From Holothuria scabra (lineage: Eukaryota; Echinodermata; Holothuroidea; Aspidochirotida; Holothuriidae): a stretch of DNA of 64,000 nt. The notes below the pieces were generated by a model. That model was not told the origin of the DNA, did no database searches, and worked only from the letters and a program-made list of their open reading frames with translations. The stretch is from the NCBI GenBank assembly GCA_037179385.1, contig CM074179.1, forward strand, positions 75,381,719 to 75,445,718. The letters are read 5' to 3'. Shown here piece after piece: positions 24,392 to 36,414 of this stretch (position 1 is the first letter of the stretch; every line of letters begins with the position of its first letter). A program made the translations under genes and the position numbers.

Positions 24392-24740
24392 ATTTCTTCT
24401 TGAGAATGCAACATTGACCTCCCAGTAGGTCAAAGGTGGTGTGGGTATGTGTAACTGCTCTCTGTGTTTGTTACCTGATCTTTGCCCTGAAGTGATTTAT
24501 GCTTTCATTGTGTCCACACTGCGTGAAAATCAATTAACACATACTTGACTGGCCTTTTAGCCAGCCCCAAATGTTATGTAATGTTTTTTGTATTTTGGTG
24601 TATCTGTTTCAACCAATCTATTAATCAGATGTGAAACCTTACTGTATCAAGTGTGTATGTGGTAAGCTTCCTCCTTGAGGTTAAACATTGTAATCTGCAG
24701 GCAGAGAAGAATGAAGTTTCAAAAAGTAAGAAGGGAAATT
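24392..24740 (+). mobile_element. R5 dispersed repeat, copy 2
   Basis: Contains GACATTTCTTCTTGAGAATG, GTAGGTCAAAGGTGGTGTGG, AATCAATTAACACATACTTG, CCAGCCCCAAATGTTATG and the tail CAGAGAAGAATG...CAAAAAGTAAGAAGG. The copies agree over about 350 bp. Terminal repeats are not evident. Confidence 0.7.
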
Positions 24741-24905
24741 TCATCATGCACTTGAAGTTTTCTCCTGCTTTTATTCTAGCTGCAATGATTCTGTTGATAT
24801 TGGTTCTGTAGATTTAACATTCTAATATAAAATGGAGAGGCAGACAAGAGGAAGACCAGTAGCATACTTTTGAGATGATATTTTCCTTTGAGGGGATAAT
24901 TATGC

Positions 24906-25035
24906 AGTCACTACAATATTCTGTATTCTACCATATTTTGTGATTGGTTCTTGATTTGTGAAATTATTTTTGTCAAAGAACTGAATTTTTAAGGAGTAAT
25001 TACCCATTGCTTTACCTTTGATATGTAATTATTGA
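24906..25035 (+). mobile_element. R3 fragment
   Basis: Matches the R3 interior: CAGTCACTACAATATTCTG, TTTTGTGATTGGTTCTTGA and TTGCTTTACCTTTGATATG. Both ends are eroded. Confidence 0.45.
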
Positions 25036-25486
25036 AGGCCAAATCCGTTGGCACCCAAGACAGTCCGATTCTCCTATCCTATTTAATTCATCATTACATG
25101 TTACGCCCGATTTGGCATTCTCTAGCAAATACCTCCAACAGATGGTCTTTTGAAGTAAATAATACTGAGTCAGATACCACAGTACTAGATAATGGCACTG
25201 TGATCCTGCCTGCCTGCCTGGACACACCAGCTCATATCCGTTTACAAAACTTGTGAAGTGTGAATAAACTTTTAAACTGTCAAGTGTCCACCAAGAAAGT
25301 TTTCTAATCAGAGATTGTTCTCAACAAGACAATGGACTGTTCTGTGACAAACTGAGGCAGCTACGCTGCTTACTCATTGCCAGGTGAACTGTGGACTAAT
25401 TAAATAGGATCATCTAACTGATAGTGCATGCTTGATTAGATGGTTTAGTGTAGACAAGCAGAAGGTGCAAACTCAGTGCCCTTCAG

Positions 25487-25850
25487 CATGCCGTGACATT
25501 GCTTCTTGAGAAAGGAACATAGACACCCCAGCAGATCAAAGGTGGTGTGGGGTGTAACTGATATGTGACTTGGTTACATGATCTGTTTTCTCAGGTGATT
25601 TATGCCTTCATTGTGTTCACACTGTGTGAAAAGCAATTAACACATGCTTGACTGGCCTGTTAGCTAACCCCAAATGTTACATAACTTTTCATGTACTTTA
25701 ATATATCTGTTACCGTTAATTAATTAATCAGATGTAAAACATGACTATATCAAGTGTGCGTGCAGTGAGTTTCATTTCCTCCCTGAAGCGATAAGAAGTA
25801 ATCAGGCAGAGAAGGAGGATGTAACAAAAGTAAGAAGGAAAGTTTCATCA
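25487..25850 (+). mobile_element. R5 dispersed repeat, copy 3
   Basis: GCCGTGACATTGCTTCTTGA start, CCAGCAGATCAAAGGTGGTG, AAAAGCAATTAACACATGCT, GTTAGCTAACCCCAAATGTT, then GATAAGAAGTAATCAGGCAG and AAAGTAAGAAGGAAAGTTTC. It is closest to copy 4 at 43228. Confidence 0.75.
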
Positions 25851-25965
25851 TGAGAGAGAACACATCATGATCCCTTTGCACAACTGTGTAAAGCTCATTC
25901 TCATCCAGACACAATCTTACTTTGTTCAGGGTCAATATACAATGACCTCTATTTAAAGGGGCTTA
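25851..25965 (-). mobile_element. Possible R1-related fragment
   Basis: Holds CATTCTCATCCAGACACAAT and TTTAAAGGGGC, seen in R1 interiors and ends, but only over about 100 bp. Orientation is uncertain. Confidence 0.3.
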
Positions 25966-28690
25966 CCCATATGGACCAAAGGCCTATAGGTTTGCTACCT
26001 GGGTCAGTTTTACATGATGTTTTAATGAGAATCAATGATGAAATTGCTTTCTATTTAGGCCTAATACTTCACCAATCTTGGCTTTATTTTCTCCATATTT
26101 GTTTGAACTCCCAATTTTTGCCCAATACCAGACCACCCCCTCCTTGTAAGACTACCTCACTGAAACATAACAAAAACATTTACTGTAGGTAAGGTAAAAA
26201 AAAGGGTGTCAGAGTTACATGTAAAAGGGGTATTAGATGTTCAATGGAAAAAAAGCTTGTAAATTCAGCGGAAAAAGCTTGCAAATATAGTGCATTACAA
26301 GGTTTTTTTTTTGAAGAAGAGGAACCCCATCCTGGTCATCTCCATACATCCCCTTTACCCAAATGGGTGAGGTGCTAGGATTTGTGAAGCTTCTTAATGA
26401 TGTCCTGTCTGATATGTAGTGACAAAGTTTCCTATAGCTTAGTCATTAAAGAAACAACCCATAATGGGCTTATAACTCTTATTATATCCAACGACTTCCT
26501 TTCTTTAATACTCAGTAGTATCTCTCACCATGGTGACATGAAGATGTCAGGCTACTACTCATCTTTAAATAATACGGGAAGCTTTTAATAATTAATAGGA
26601 ATTATGTGTTTGGATAACATCCAGCGGTGTAGCTTATCGACATATTCAGACACTTTTAGAAGCCTGACGTCTGTTTGCTTTGGAGACTGGAATGATAGGA
26701 GGAAGGCCAGAAATAGAACCCCTTCCACCGCAAACCTGCCCAGTCGTATATGACTTTACCTGACCCAGCAATTCCTAATGCTCTTCCTAGGAAGTTGCTG
26801 TTTTCATCTGTGTCCAATGAAATTCCCTGACTGATGACATGGTTTATGTTTCCTGGCACTGCAAGGCATCATGGGATTGTGTACATCTGTAACAGGGTTC
26901 CTGACATAAGTTTGATTTTGAGTCCTTCTGCTTCTCTTCCTAGCTGAAGGGCAGGCAAGGAGGTATGCGATAGTGACTTGTGTGTGTGAGGCTTTGTCTT
27001 TGTGTAAAACTGAGGGTCTTGGAAACAGATATCTACTGTAGGTCTAAGGTAGAATATTTGAAAGGTGTTGGTCATTGCTATCTTGACATTCATGTTTAAA
27101 TGTCACTTTTGAGGTTTTGCATGTTTTACCCTTGATTATCACACAAGAGCTTTGACCTCCAAAAAGTGATTGGGATGTTCCTCTCAAAAGGAAAAATCAG
27201 TACATATGAAAAGTGACAGTAATTACTATTGTGAGATGTTTCATAATGCAAGCAAGCCAATTTTAGGTTTTCACAAACTGAACCTCTGGTGACCTGGAAT
27301 GACCTTTGAACTCCACTGAAAAATAGTATTCTTCCTCTTGAAATCAAAGGTCTATACCCAACAAGGAAAATGTCAGTGATACTATTTGCGATATCTTGTT
27401 ACCAGCCATTTCAAGGTTTTTGCAGTTTTCCTTCTGGTGACCTCGAAGTTTGAAGTTTGCTACTGATGTGATACATTTATACACATAAATTGTCTCGCTG
27501 AATGAGTTTAACCCCCCACCCCCTACCCCTCACCCTTTAAAAAATTAATCCCTTTCAAGGCTTTGTCTGGCTATGGATCTGAATGGCTAGTAAACATGGT
27601 GCCTCAAGGAAACAGTGGATGCTTTTCATATTTGGTATAGAAGATGTTGAGAAGAGAAGCTCCTTTGTTTTTAGGATGTCAAAGGTCATTTTTGGTCATT
27701 AGAGGTAAAACTACTGAAACCATGACATGATAGTTTTTTTTTGGCCAAAACTAAAACTCATCATAGTCATGATGTGTTGGCCACATCATGGCATCCCTTT
27801 TCAAGGAGCAGAATTCTCTAATGGACTAGAATTCTGTCTGACTGCCAAATACGCAATAACTAACTCATGTTCAGATGGCTGCCCTGTGGACAACTACAAA
27901 TTTGAATGCAATGAATGTTATTTCCATGTATTTAACAATCAAAATTACGTCAATTAACTCTTGAAAACTTTTACTTCCTGATTTCAATTAGAAGAAGGGT
28001 TTAAGTTCACAACATGATTTGGTTTGTTAGAGGTACTTGTTCTGAGCATTTTCGTGAAATTTGCATTGAAGTCCTGTGTGGTTCCCAAGATATGAGCATG
28101 TAAACTTGTCACATTTTCAACAAAAAGTGAACTTGAAGCAAGCTCATAAAACATCACATCCTCACATTAATGGGCAGTCTTTTGTTTTTCTTTAAACTTT
28201 ATACTGGATTTTTTTCTCAACAATCCCATATTATTAAAATGTGATTGCATAAGTGGCATGAGAATTTTACAAACTTTGCATCCCCCACAGGGTGGTCATA
28301 TTCCTATTAACTTCAAGGTCAACAGAACAGTCTGATAAAACAAAGGGAAACAAAGCATTCCTTGTCAAATGTGAAGAAGTGATATAAGGTCTGCTGCCCT
28401 CAACTTCACTTTTGAACACAAATCTACTGACTTCATTTACTAATATCTCAAGAAATACATGTCTGATTTGAATGGAACTTTCACCACACTGTGTAGATTT
28501 TGTTCCTCTTTCACATATGAAAATTAAATTTTTGCTTTAACTTCCCCTTCAAGTCCTGTTGTTTAAACTCCTAGTTTGCATAATTTGCCTTTATCTAGAT
28601 TTAGTGTGTGACTTAAAGAGAGCAATACACACAACAGCAGTAGGTTCCATTTTCAAAGATTTTGGCATAACCCGTTCTGGGAATCACCAC
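25966..28690. other. Intron-like DNA without a supported exon
   Basis: One frame at 26660-26745 reads SLTSVCFGDWNDRRKARNRT after CACTTTTAG, but its phases do not fit the neighbouring exon candidates and its donor (GTATAT) is weak. The opposite strand is open there too. Scattered AGGTCA-like words occur near 27290-27700. Nothing else is called. Confidence 0.35.
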
Positions 28691-29004
28691 GGACCATCTG
28701 AGTGAAAGTCAAATGTTCCTGGATCTTGACTGCCCACTGCAGTCTTGTGGGCGCTTGGACAGGGGAGGAGGTCATTGTGTTACCAAGAAAGGGTTTGATG
28801 AGACTGTCCCTGATGTCATCTGCTGCAATTTTTTTTTATTCTGGCGAGGATTCTAAGTATTTCTCACTGTCATTAGTCAGGGTATCAGTGTCTTCTGGCA
28901 TCAGTCTTGTTTTTTGTCATTTGTGGTACACACATATACTACATTGCTACGTCAATGTTGGACTCCCGTGGCTGGGCCCCAGCTGTGAGGATATATTTCT
29001 GATA

Positions 29005-29114
29005 TAAAGGTTGAAGAGGAAGATGAGGGCAGAAATTGAAAGAGAAGAGTTTGACAAGATTCAGATCCGATTGTTGTTGGTAGAAGGAGAGAGATGCATG
29101 CTGCAAGGACCAGG
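29005..29114 (+). CDS. Doubtful exon-like frame
   Basis: A highly charged frame, KMRAEIEREEFDKIQIRLLL followed by VEGERCMLQGPG and a stop, begins just after GATATAAAG. The composition is protein-like and helical, but the acceptor lacks a good pyrimidine tract and the frame ends in a stop before GAG|GTGGGA. It may be a fossil exon or chance. Confidence 0.2.
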
Positions 29115-29710
29115 ATGAGGTGGGAGTGATGCTTACCAGCATCCTCTGAGGTGATGACGTATTTAAGCTGTCACCAGGAAATGACAGGATTTAGGGATGA
29201 GCAGATTATTCATTCAAAGAGAATGAATGGGAATGGGGTTGATTGGTGGAAAAAAAATGTTTATTAGAAATGAGTTATTTAAATTATTTGTAAGTAGTCC
29301 TGCAGTCCGTGGGGACTTGAAAGGTAGAAATATTTTGCAGATTTGACAGCCTGGACTGTTGCAAGAGACATTTGATAACATCAGTTTGAAGAAGTAGGGC
29401 ATGTTAAAAATGTGTGATTGAAATAGGCCTATTATAATGGAATGTTAAAATTGTAGGAATAGTCCATGTCAGAATGTAGGTTGGTTGAAGAGAATGAGGT
29501 TTCATACCTGGTTATGACAGAGAGAGATTGCAGAAACTTTTGTGTACATTCATGTACATCTGACAAGTTTAAAGGGTAAATTTATTTAATCACCCCAGTT
29601 TGGATTAGTGTACTGCTGGCTTGCAAGTGTAATCGTACACCATCACACACCTCAATATCCATATACCTATAGGTATGTGATTTTGTTAGTGCATATAAAT
29701 TTATTGAAGC

Positions 29711-30022
29711 TTAAAGGCCCAGTTCTCTCACCCCACACAGTACCAATTCTCCTAACCTTCTTACTTAAGCCCCTCCCACAATTGTCTGATATTCACCCTT
29801 ATCCAGTCACAATCTCGGTTTAAGTTGCTTCAGGGTGAGTATAGAAAAGCTCTGTGTGTATTAACCAAAACACTCTCAATACAGTTCATGCTATGTAATA
29901 TAAGCTTTGGTAATCTGCATTGTTTGAATTAACTTATAGTCAATCAAAAAGCTGGGCCAATAGAGAGTTTCTGTACCCCCCTACAGGAAGTGTATTTTGG
30001 GTTGAGAGGATTGGCTCTTTAA
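29711..30022 (+). mobile_element. R1 TTAA MITE, full-length
   Basis: 312 bp from TTAAAGGCCCAGTTCTCTCA to TTGAGAGGATTGGCTCTTTAA. It carries the interior blocks CTTACTTAAGCCCCTCCCAC and GTCAATCAAAAAGCTGGGCC. It is closely related to the copy at 31899; both share AAAAAGCTGG in place of AAAGAGCTGA. Confidence 0.9.
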
Positions 30023-30124
30023 TAGAACAGCACACCTACACATAGAACATTCCAACACTCTTTAATTTCTTGAGGGAGTGTGATTTGTAGAACACTTGGA
30101 AATTCTAAAACTCAAGGCCTGGTA

Positions 30125-30205
30125 CTGTACGTATAGCTTGTCCTGTTTTATGATTGGCTCTTGAGAGTCATGTGACAATATTTTCTTCATTGGTTTATGA
30201 AATTT
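30125..30205 (+). mobile_element. R3 fragment
   Basis: Contains the R3 core TTGTCCTGTTTTATGATTGG and CTCTTGAGAGTCATGTGACA. The ends are lost. It directly precedes the foldback element. Confidence 0.6.
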
Positions 30206-30219
30206 TGGAGAGTATGGTT

Positions 30220-31517
30220 TATGGGCGGCCAAAAGGGCAAAAAAGACAAATGGCAAAATATTCATTTTAATTTCAAAAATAAATTTTAAAAGTAAAAAAT
30301 ATTCTAAGTAAAAATATTTCAAAATAAAATGAGCAATGATTACATTTAAGAAAGCAAGCAATACGTATTACGTCCACAAAACAAATTAAAAAAAAACGCT
30401 AAAAGTAGTTATAACTAATCTTAAAATTAACATAATACCGGTTAATCCAAATGAAGTATCAAAGCCCCCTAAGAAATAAAAAATGGAAAACAAATAAAAA
30501 GAAATAAAATAAAAACGCAAATAGAAACGCAATTTTGTGTTTTTGTTTTATCTTGTGTTTGCATTTTATTCCCTGTTATCTTTTTTTTTTTTAATTTAGT
30601 TGGGTTCCTTAATAGTTATTTAAAATCATCTTTTTTTGCCCTTTTGGCGCGCTATAGGTGGCCAAAAGGGCAAAAAAAGACAATTTGGGGAAAAAGAGAA
30701 ACTGCGGAAAAGATGATTAGTGAAAAACAATGAGGGCGTCCTGAGATTGATGGATTCAGAGCAACTATCTCTATAAATATGCTTGGACAGCGCATTAGAT
30801 ATCCAAAGGTGTTGTTAGCTAGTAACACCTCCCTGATCGACTCAGACTGCCCACTGATGTGCGTACTGCCTTGCTACATTCTCCGCAACAAAGGGAGTGT
30901 ATGGCTCCAAGCAAGTCTTCGCGGTGGCTTTAACTGGTTGTGTGGGTTTGGATATCTAATGCGCTTTCCAAGCATATGAATAGAGATAGGTGCTCTGAAT
31001 CCATCAATTTCAGGACGCCCTCATTGTTTTTCACGAATGGTCTTTTTCGCAGTTTGTCTTTTTCGCAAATTGTCTTTTTTGCCCTTTTGGCCACCTACAG
31101 CGCGCCAAAAGGGCAAAAAAGACAATTTTAAATAACTATTAAGGAACCCCAAAAAATTTAAAAAAAGAAAAAGATAACATGGAATAAAATGAAAACACAA
31201 GAGAAAACAAAATCACAAAATTGCGTTTCTATTTGCGTTTTTATTTTATTTCTTTTTATTTGTTTTCCATTGGAGGGCTTTGATATTTCATTTAGATAAA
31301 CCGGTAATGTGTTAATTTTAAGATTAATTATAACTACTTTTAGTGTTTTTTAATTTGTTTTGGGGACGTAATACGTATTGCTCGCTTTGTAAATGTAATC
31401 ACTGCTTATGTTAGTTGTATTTTTTTACTTAGAATATTTTTTCCCTTTAAAATTTATTTTTGAAATTAAAAATGAATATTTTGCCATTTGTCTTTTTTGC
31501 CCTTTTGGCCGCCCATA
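30220..31517. mobile_element. Compound foldback element, ~1.3 kb
   Basis: The ends TATGGGCGGCCAAAAGGGCA and its inverse open two long arms, about 30220-30805 and 30950-31517, that are reverse complements over nearly 570 bp with small indels. They surround a ~145 bp loop. The flanks carry ATGGTT (30214-30219 and 31518-31523), a likely target duplication, though its length is ambiguous. A second set of ends of the same family, GGTGGCCAAAAGGGCAAAAA, sits inside each arm at about 30658 and 31093. No transposase frame. Confidence 0.88.
30658..31098. mobile_element. Inner foldback unit nested within the 1.3 kb foldback
   Basis: Bounded by GGTGGCCAAAAGGGCAAAAA and its inverse TTTTTTGCCCTTTTGGCCACC, with arms reading GGGCGTCCTGA-ATTGATGGAT toward the centre. 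Just outside lies TTGCCCTTTTGGCGCGCTAT, so each junction is itself a short palindrome. This suggests one copy inserted into another of the same family, or duplicated ends. Confidence 0.65.
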
Positions 31518-31898
31518 ATGGTTCACCTATGCAATGTTGAAAGATGCTCGGAAGCAAAATAATTAAGTGAGATCTGACTGTTTGTTTCAAAATAAATTTG
31601 GGGCGATAGCTTTTGCCCAAGAGTAGGTTTGGGAGAGTCTAACATTTGTGGAGGAATAAAAGTGTTTTTTTGAAAAGAAAACAGGTGTGAGGGGTTGGGG
31701 AGGGGATTAACCCAGGATTGGGTAACCAGAGGGTCAGTCATCTAGCCAACAAGTGTGTAGGGGTGAGGGAAGGGGTTTGGGGATGGAAGTATGGATTAAA
31801 TTCTGATAAGGTTGGCTTCATGTGTCTGGAACTCTGGCTAATCCATAATGTTTGGTTGTAGGTTTTGAAGAATTGGTCCCAATTCTTTGAGGGCAATA

Positions 31899-32206
31899 TT
31901 AAAGGCCCAGTTCTCTCACTCCAAACAGTACCAATTCTCCTAACCTTCTTACTTAAGCCCCTCACACATCTGTCTGAAATTCATCCTCATCCAGACACAA
32001 TCTCAGTTTATTGCTTCAGGATGGTATAGAAAAGCTCTATGTGTATAATCAATCACTCTCAGTAGGCTACTCTTCATGCAGTATAATATAAGCTTTGGTA
32101 GTCTGCATTGTTTGAATTAACAGTCAATCAAAAAGCTGGGTCAATAGAGAGTTTCTGTATCCCCCTACAAGAAGTGTAGTTTGGGGCAAGAGGGTTGGTC
32201 CTTTAA
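31899..32206 (+). mobile_element. R1 TTAA MITE, full-length
   Basis: From TTAAAGGCCCAGTTCTCTCA to GGGTTGGTCCTTTAA. It has all interior landmarks, including CAGTCAATCAAAAAGCTGGG. It carries a small insertion, AGGCTACTCT, near 32070. Confidence 0.9.
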
Positions 32207-32737
32207 TGCAAACTTGTACAACAGTGGAAGAATTAGCTACATTTGCTGAGTTACCGGTACTAATTCACTGTACCAATCATGGCCTCATTACAAATTTGTA
32301 GAAATTTCCACATGGGACAACAATTTGGTGACGTACAGCACGACTGAATTAGATCCTTCCCATACATTATTACTGCATGATAAATTCATTATTTGTATGT
32401 TTAATGTTTCAGTGTAATGTAAGGAAGCAATAAGAGGGCAATTATTCCATTAGTTAATAATTCTAACCTCCCTGAATGTACTCACAAGGACACTGAGCCA
32501 GTACTGGTCTAGACTACCAAGAATGCCATAGCATGAGGACATTGTCACAATTTCAAAACCAAATGTCATAGCGTCCCAAAAGTTCAATACTCTTTTCAGG
32601 GAGGCTGTACTAATGACAAATTCAAACATTGATAGGGAAAATATAGGGGCCCCATGCTAATTACCCGTGAAATGGAGACCAAGAAAATGCTTTTAAAACA
32701 TTAGTTGATACAGGTTCTACGGCTTTTTAAAAAGTCC

Positions 32738-32960
32738 TTAAAAGGGCAAGAGCAGTCACCCCAACTTGAAGTAGTTTAGTACACTGTCATGTTTCATGAT
32801 CGGCTGTTGGGAGACATGAGACATAAATGCACCTACGTGATATTGAAGTTGTAAAATATAAAGGAAACAATGAAAAATTTTTTGAAGAGAAATAGGAAGA
32901 CAATGTGACATTCTGCTGTTGCTTCAATGGTTAATTTGGGGGACTGCTACTGACTTTTAA
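32738..32960 (+). mobile_element. R3 TTAA MITE, full-length
   Basis: Starts TTAAAAGGGCAAGAGCAGTC and ends GGGGGACTGCTACTGACTTTTAA. The ends are imperfect inverted repeats (AGCAGTC). The interior has CATGTTTCATGATCGGCTG, the source motif of the minisatellite at 50959. Its last TTAA is shared with the next element. Confidence 0.85.
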
Positions 32961-33405
32961 AGGTTTTTACTGGAGACAAAATTCATTTGATTCAAAATAT
33001 GCAGAACACGTTTCTCATTCAGAGGGTGAAAACTGCAGCTAAAAAGCATGCATTTGGGAGATATTTTTCGGAGTAATGCATTTTTTTCTGGAGATATAGG
33101 AAATATCTTTTTCTATTATCTAGTTTCTGGAGATTATAGGGAATCTATGATGCCTTGCAGTACATTAATCTGACATTCGATTCAATTAATTTCTGATTTT
33201 CAGATGCTACTTTAGTGCAGTAAATATCAAGGAACATACTTTTGCTTTATGTTGTAGGGCAATTGCTAAATCTACTGGAAAAGACACTCAGATATTCCAG
33301 TTGTAGGCCTATCAAATACCAAGGACAAACAGGACAATCAATAATAAAGAAAAACAAAAGGAAACTGAGGCAAAACTTGTGCAAATATTAAATAAGTGGC
33401 TTTTT
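32957..33405 (+). mobile_element. R2 TTAA element, copy 2, 3' truncated
   Basis: Starts TTAAAGGTTTTTACTGGAGA on the terminal TTAA of the preceding R3. It retains GAGGGTGAAAACTGCAGC, GCAGTACATTAATCTGACAT and AATAAAGAAAAACAAAAGG. Similarity fades after AGTGGCTTTTTTG, and the right inverted repeat is not seen. Confidence 0.7.
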
Positions 33406-36084
33406 TGTAAGGGTGGAAGATAGCCAATCTTACTAGAATGAGAAAGCTGCACATTTGTTGGAACGACATCGAAATGAAAATGAAAAAAGTGTGTAGGTGG
33501 AGGTAAGGAGAATCTTTGAATGGAAACACAATGAAAAATTTTTATTTTGTGAAAAGCTGTAGTCAATAAAAATGTCATTCTCTACCCGACAAGAGATTTC
33601 TTCAATGTATCACCAATGTGGATTTCCTCATAACTGGGAAGGGGCAGGAAGAGGAAAGCTTGAGGAAGGAAAAGTACAATTCAAAGATTAGCCTACTTTG
33701 TTTCTTTTCAGGCAAAAGTGTTCCTCTATGTTCACATAATGTAATGAATTGCTTCATTCCAAGATAGATTTATATACAGGAAGGAATTATTTCTGAGTTT
33801 CAGTTTTATTATTGGATGAATCAAATGGGGACCACTACAAGGTTTTCATGTTTTTATTTAGTTTAAGTATAGATGTAGTCTTGACTTGGCTGTCAAACTT
33901 ACTTAAACTCCTCTCATTGCAAGTCAGGAAGTGTCTGATAATACTAAGCGCTAATGACAAAATATCTGACGGCTTCGGCATAGATGAAAATGTGTGCCAC
34001 ATATTTCAGGGATGTGGTTGTTTCACGGTGGAGGCAAGGCAATTAGGGGTAATACTTGAAACAGTATGCTCCATATCAACCCTGACCAGAGAGGGAATTC
34101 CATCTAGAGTAGAAACCCCACAGAGTTAGAAGCTGTCTTTAGGTTCAGCTGAAAAGGTTGAGGGACAGCAGCAACAGGGAGAGTTGGAAGCCTTGATTGC
34201 CTGACGGCAGATTGGAGATAGAGTTTAATATGTGTGTTTGGATAGAGGATGTTGAGTTCGTAGGGAGTGTGGAAATAAGACAACAAGGCTTTCCAACATT
34301 ATCTTGTGGTAGGCTGGGCAAGTTGAGGCTAGTTTGTGCGGTTAAAATGATTGAGAAATCATAAACAGCAGCTGATAAGAGCCTGTACTGACACATTTCA
34401 ATACATTTGCTTCATGGAAGGAATGGTTTCAGTGGATCTGAAGATGTGACTTTAATCGACAATAAAAAGTTTCAGTGAAGTGATATTGGCTACATCAATT
34501 ATTCAATTCAGCTTTGTCAGTTTTCAGTCCTGCGGACGCAAGTTCATTGAACTATAAATTTCGCATCATTGTTTTTTCACTGGAAGTTAATAGTCTTTCA
34601 TTTGGAGTAGAAATACCAATAATTTGGTGATGAGGATATCATTCTTTGTATTTCTTCCCTATTCTTCTTTAAGTCATGGAGAAGGATTCATAATGTTAAT
34701 GTAAAGAACAGGAATATTTCAAATCAAAACAGTTTCCAACGCTTGATATTTTTACAACAGGTTCCCAGGTGCTTCAACAGGATGCGGAGAAATAATTAGA
34801 TCAAAAATTTTCTCACCACAAGAATACATGAAGGTTGAAGTAAACGTAACAGTTTTATGCCATATAATCAATTAATTGCTACTACTTAATAAGGTTAAAA
34901 CCAAAATATTTTTAAACTCTAACACTGACCGATGATTTGAGCTGATGAAATTATAGAACACTCAGTTGTGTGTTGATTCAAGACTTTGTGATAACAGTGC
35001 TGATTCGATCGCTGATTTCAACAATTGTATATTCCCAGTTATTTTATTTGAGTTCATGCTTGAACAAACTACTACTCTCTCACTATTAAAAGTGTCCCTT
35101 TTATTCTTGACGAGTGCAGGAGAACTAATTTGCGGGACCTGTGTGATTATTAACAATCAATCGGTTTTCCGTGCAATTGCCAGGTGACTAACTCTACTTT
35201 GACGCCTTGGCTGTTCACCGGATGTTTACATTTCAGACACGCTTTAAAGTATTGTCCTTTTTTAATCAGTGAAAATTTGTGTACATGTATACAATATGCA
35301 TTATCTTTGCCTTGGACATATTGGTGAATAAGTGTCTACAGTGACTGATTGCTCCAATTGGAGTCATTGTTCTATATCAATTGCTCACCAATTACCAATT
35401 GAATAAAAACAGACTTAAAGGTTTTAGGGACATCAGTATTTGAGACAAAAAATACAACTAAAACACAATATATATATGGAAGAGATGAAAAGGGCTGTTT
35501 AATAGTGAGTTTGGCAGAGTCATAGTTCAGTTTTGTTTATGTACAATGATGAAGTAATATTCAGTGTGATTGATTGAATATAACTGCTTCTGAATATTCA
35601 TGAAAGTGATCAAAATGGCTCGGGTCAGGGACACCTGTGTGAAATGTTTTCAACATCTGTTGTTGGCTGATATACAGTTGTGAATCTGGAGGTAGTTGTA
35701 TGTGTGACATTTTATATGAAATAAACATTGTGATCATAAAACTTGTTCCTGGAAAAAATGTTTGGAATGGAATGATGATCTTTGGAATTTTTGCCTTGTG
35801 AAGTCAACATATTTAAAAGGAAACTTTTATGAGGATTTGAATGAGACAAGTCTTTTGTTTCTTATGGTGACCTAGTTTACTGGCAGGATGTTTCATATCT
35901 GTGAAGAGTCTTTTGTACAAAGCAATGTATTGTACAATGTGCTAATGGCAACACTAGCTGTAACCATTGTTTATAAACAGCTTTAAATTTTACTTAACCA
36001 ACTAGAGACTTCTTTTTGTTTTCATGCTCTGTTGGAATCTAACTTGAAAGTGTATTTTGACATTTTATTGTTTAATGAACCACA
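33406..36084. other. Intron-like DNA without a supported exon
   Basis: A good acceptor TTTGTTTCTTTTCAG ends at about 33711 and a GTAATG donor follows about 30 bases later. That would be a very small exon (AKVFLYVHI) with no fitting partner. Otherwise unique AT-rich DNA. Confidence 0.3.
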
Positions 36085-36295
36085 ATGAATTCTAAAACTT
36101 TGACTTTAACACCCTATTGTGATTTATACTCCAGTGTAACCATGGCAGACTCACCTCCGCCACCCTACTCCCAAAAGTGTAGGGCCCAGAAAGGGAAGGC
36201 AGCCCGCCGTCTGACTGTACGACATACTATACAATATTCCACAATGGACTGGTTTGCTTCTACTCAATTTGGGAGTTTGTTCTTTTATTACATAG

Positions 36296-36414
36296 GACGG
36301 GCCCAGGACATGAGCTCTTCATTGACGGGCCGAAGGCCCTCTGTGTCATTCCATTCCAGTCTTCTGCGAACCAGCTCATTTGCGGGGTTCAGGAGTGATG
36401 AAACACCAGTGGTG
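36296..36414 (+). CDS. Candidate exon, serine/arginine-rich segment (exon b)
   Basis: Acceptor GTTCTTTTATTACATAG and a textbook donor GTGAGT. Entered in phase 1, the frame reads RAQDMSSSLTG and then RRPSVSFHSSLLRTSSFAGF, ending RSDETPVV in phase 0. R-R-P-S and R-T-S-S resemble basophilic kinase sites, which suggests a cytosolic regulatory linker. The frame is also open upstream to an ATG in good context at 36139 (ACCATGG; MADSPPPPYSQK), so an alternative first exon there is possible. The join from 23153 keeps the frame. Identity unknown. Confidence 0.5.

Noticed and set aside
26660..26745. Exon-like frame SLTSVCFGDWNDRRKARNRT
   Set aside because: Its entry phase does not match the exit at 23153, its donor GTATAT is weak, and the opposite strand is equally open. 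The direct join 23153 to 36296 is simpler.
28701..28853. Frame SCGRLDRGGGHCVTKKGFDE after CCCACTGCAG
   Set aside because: No donor before the stop, a T-run inside, and no phase partner.
36296..36395. Alternative frame GHELFIDGPKALCVIPFQSS in exon b
   Set aside because: It ends in a stop before the strong GTGAGT donor and does not fit the phase from 23153.
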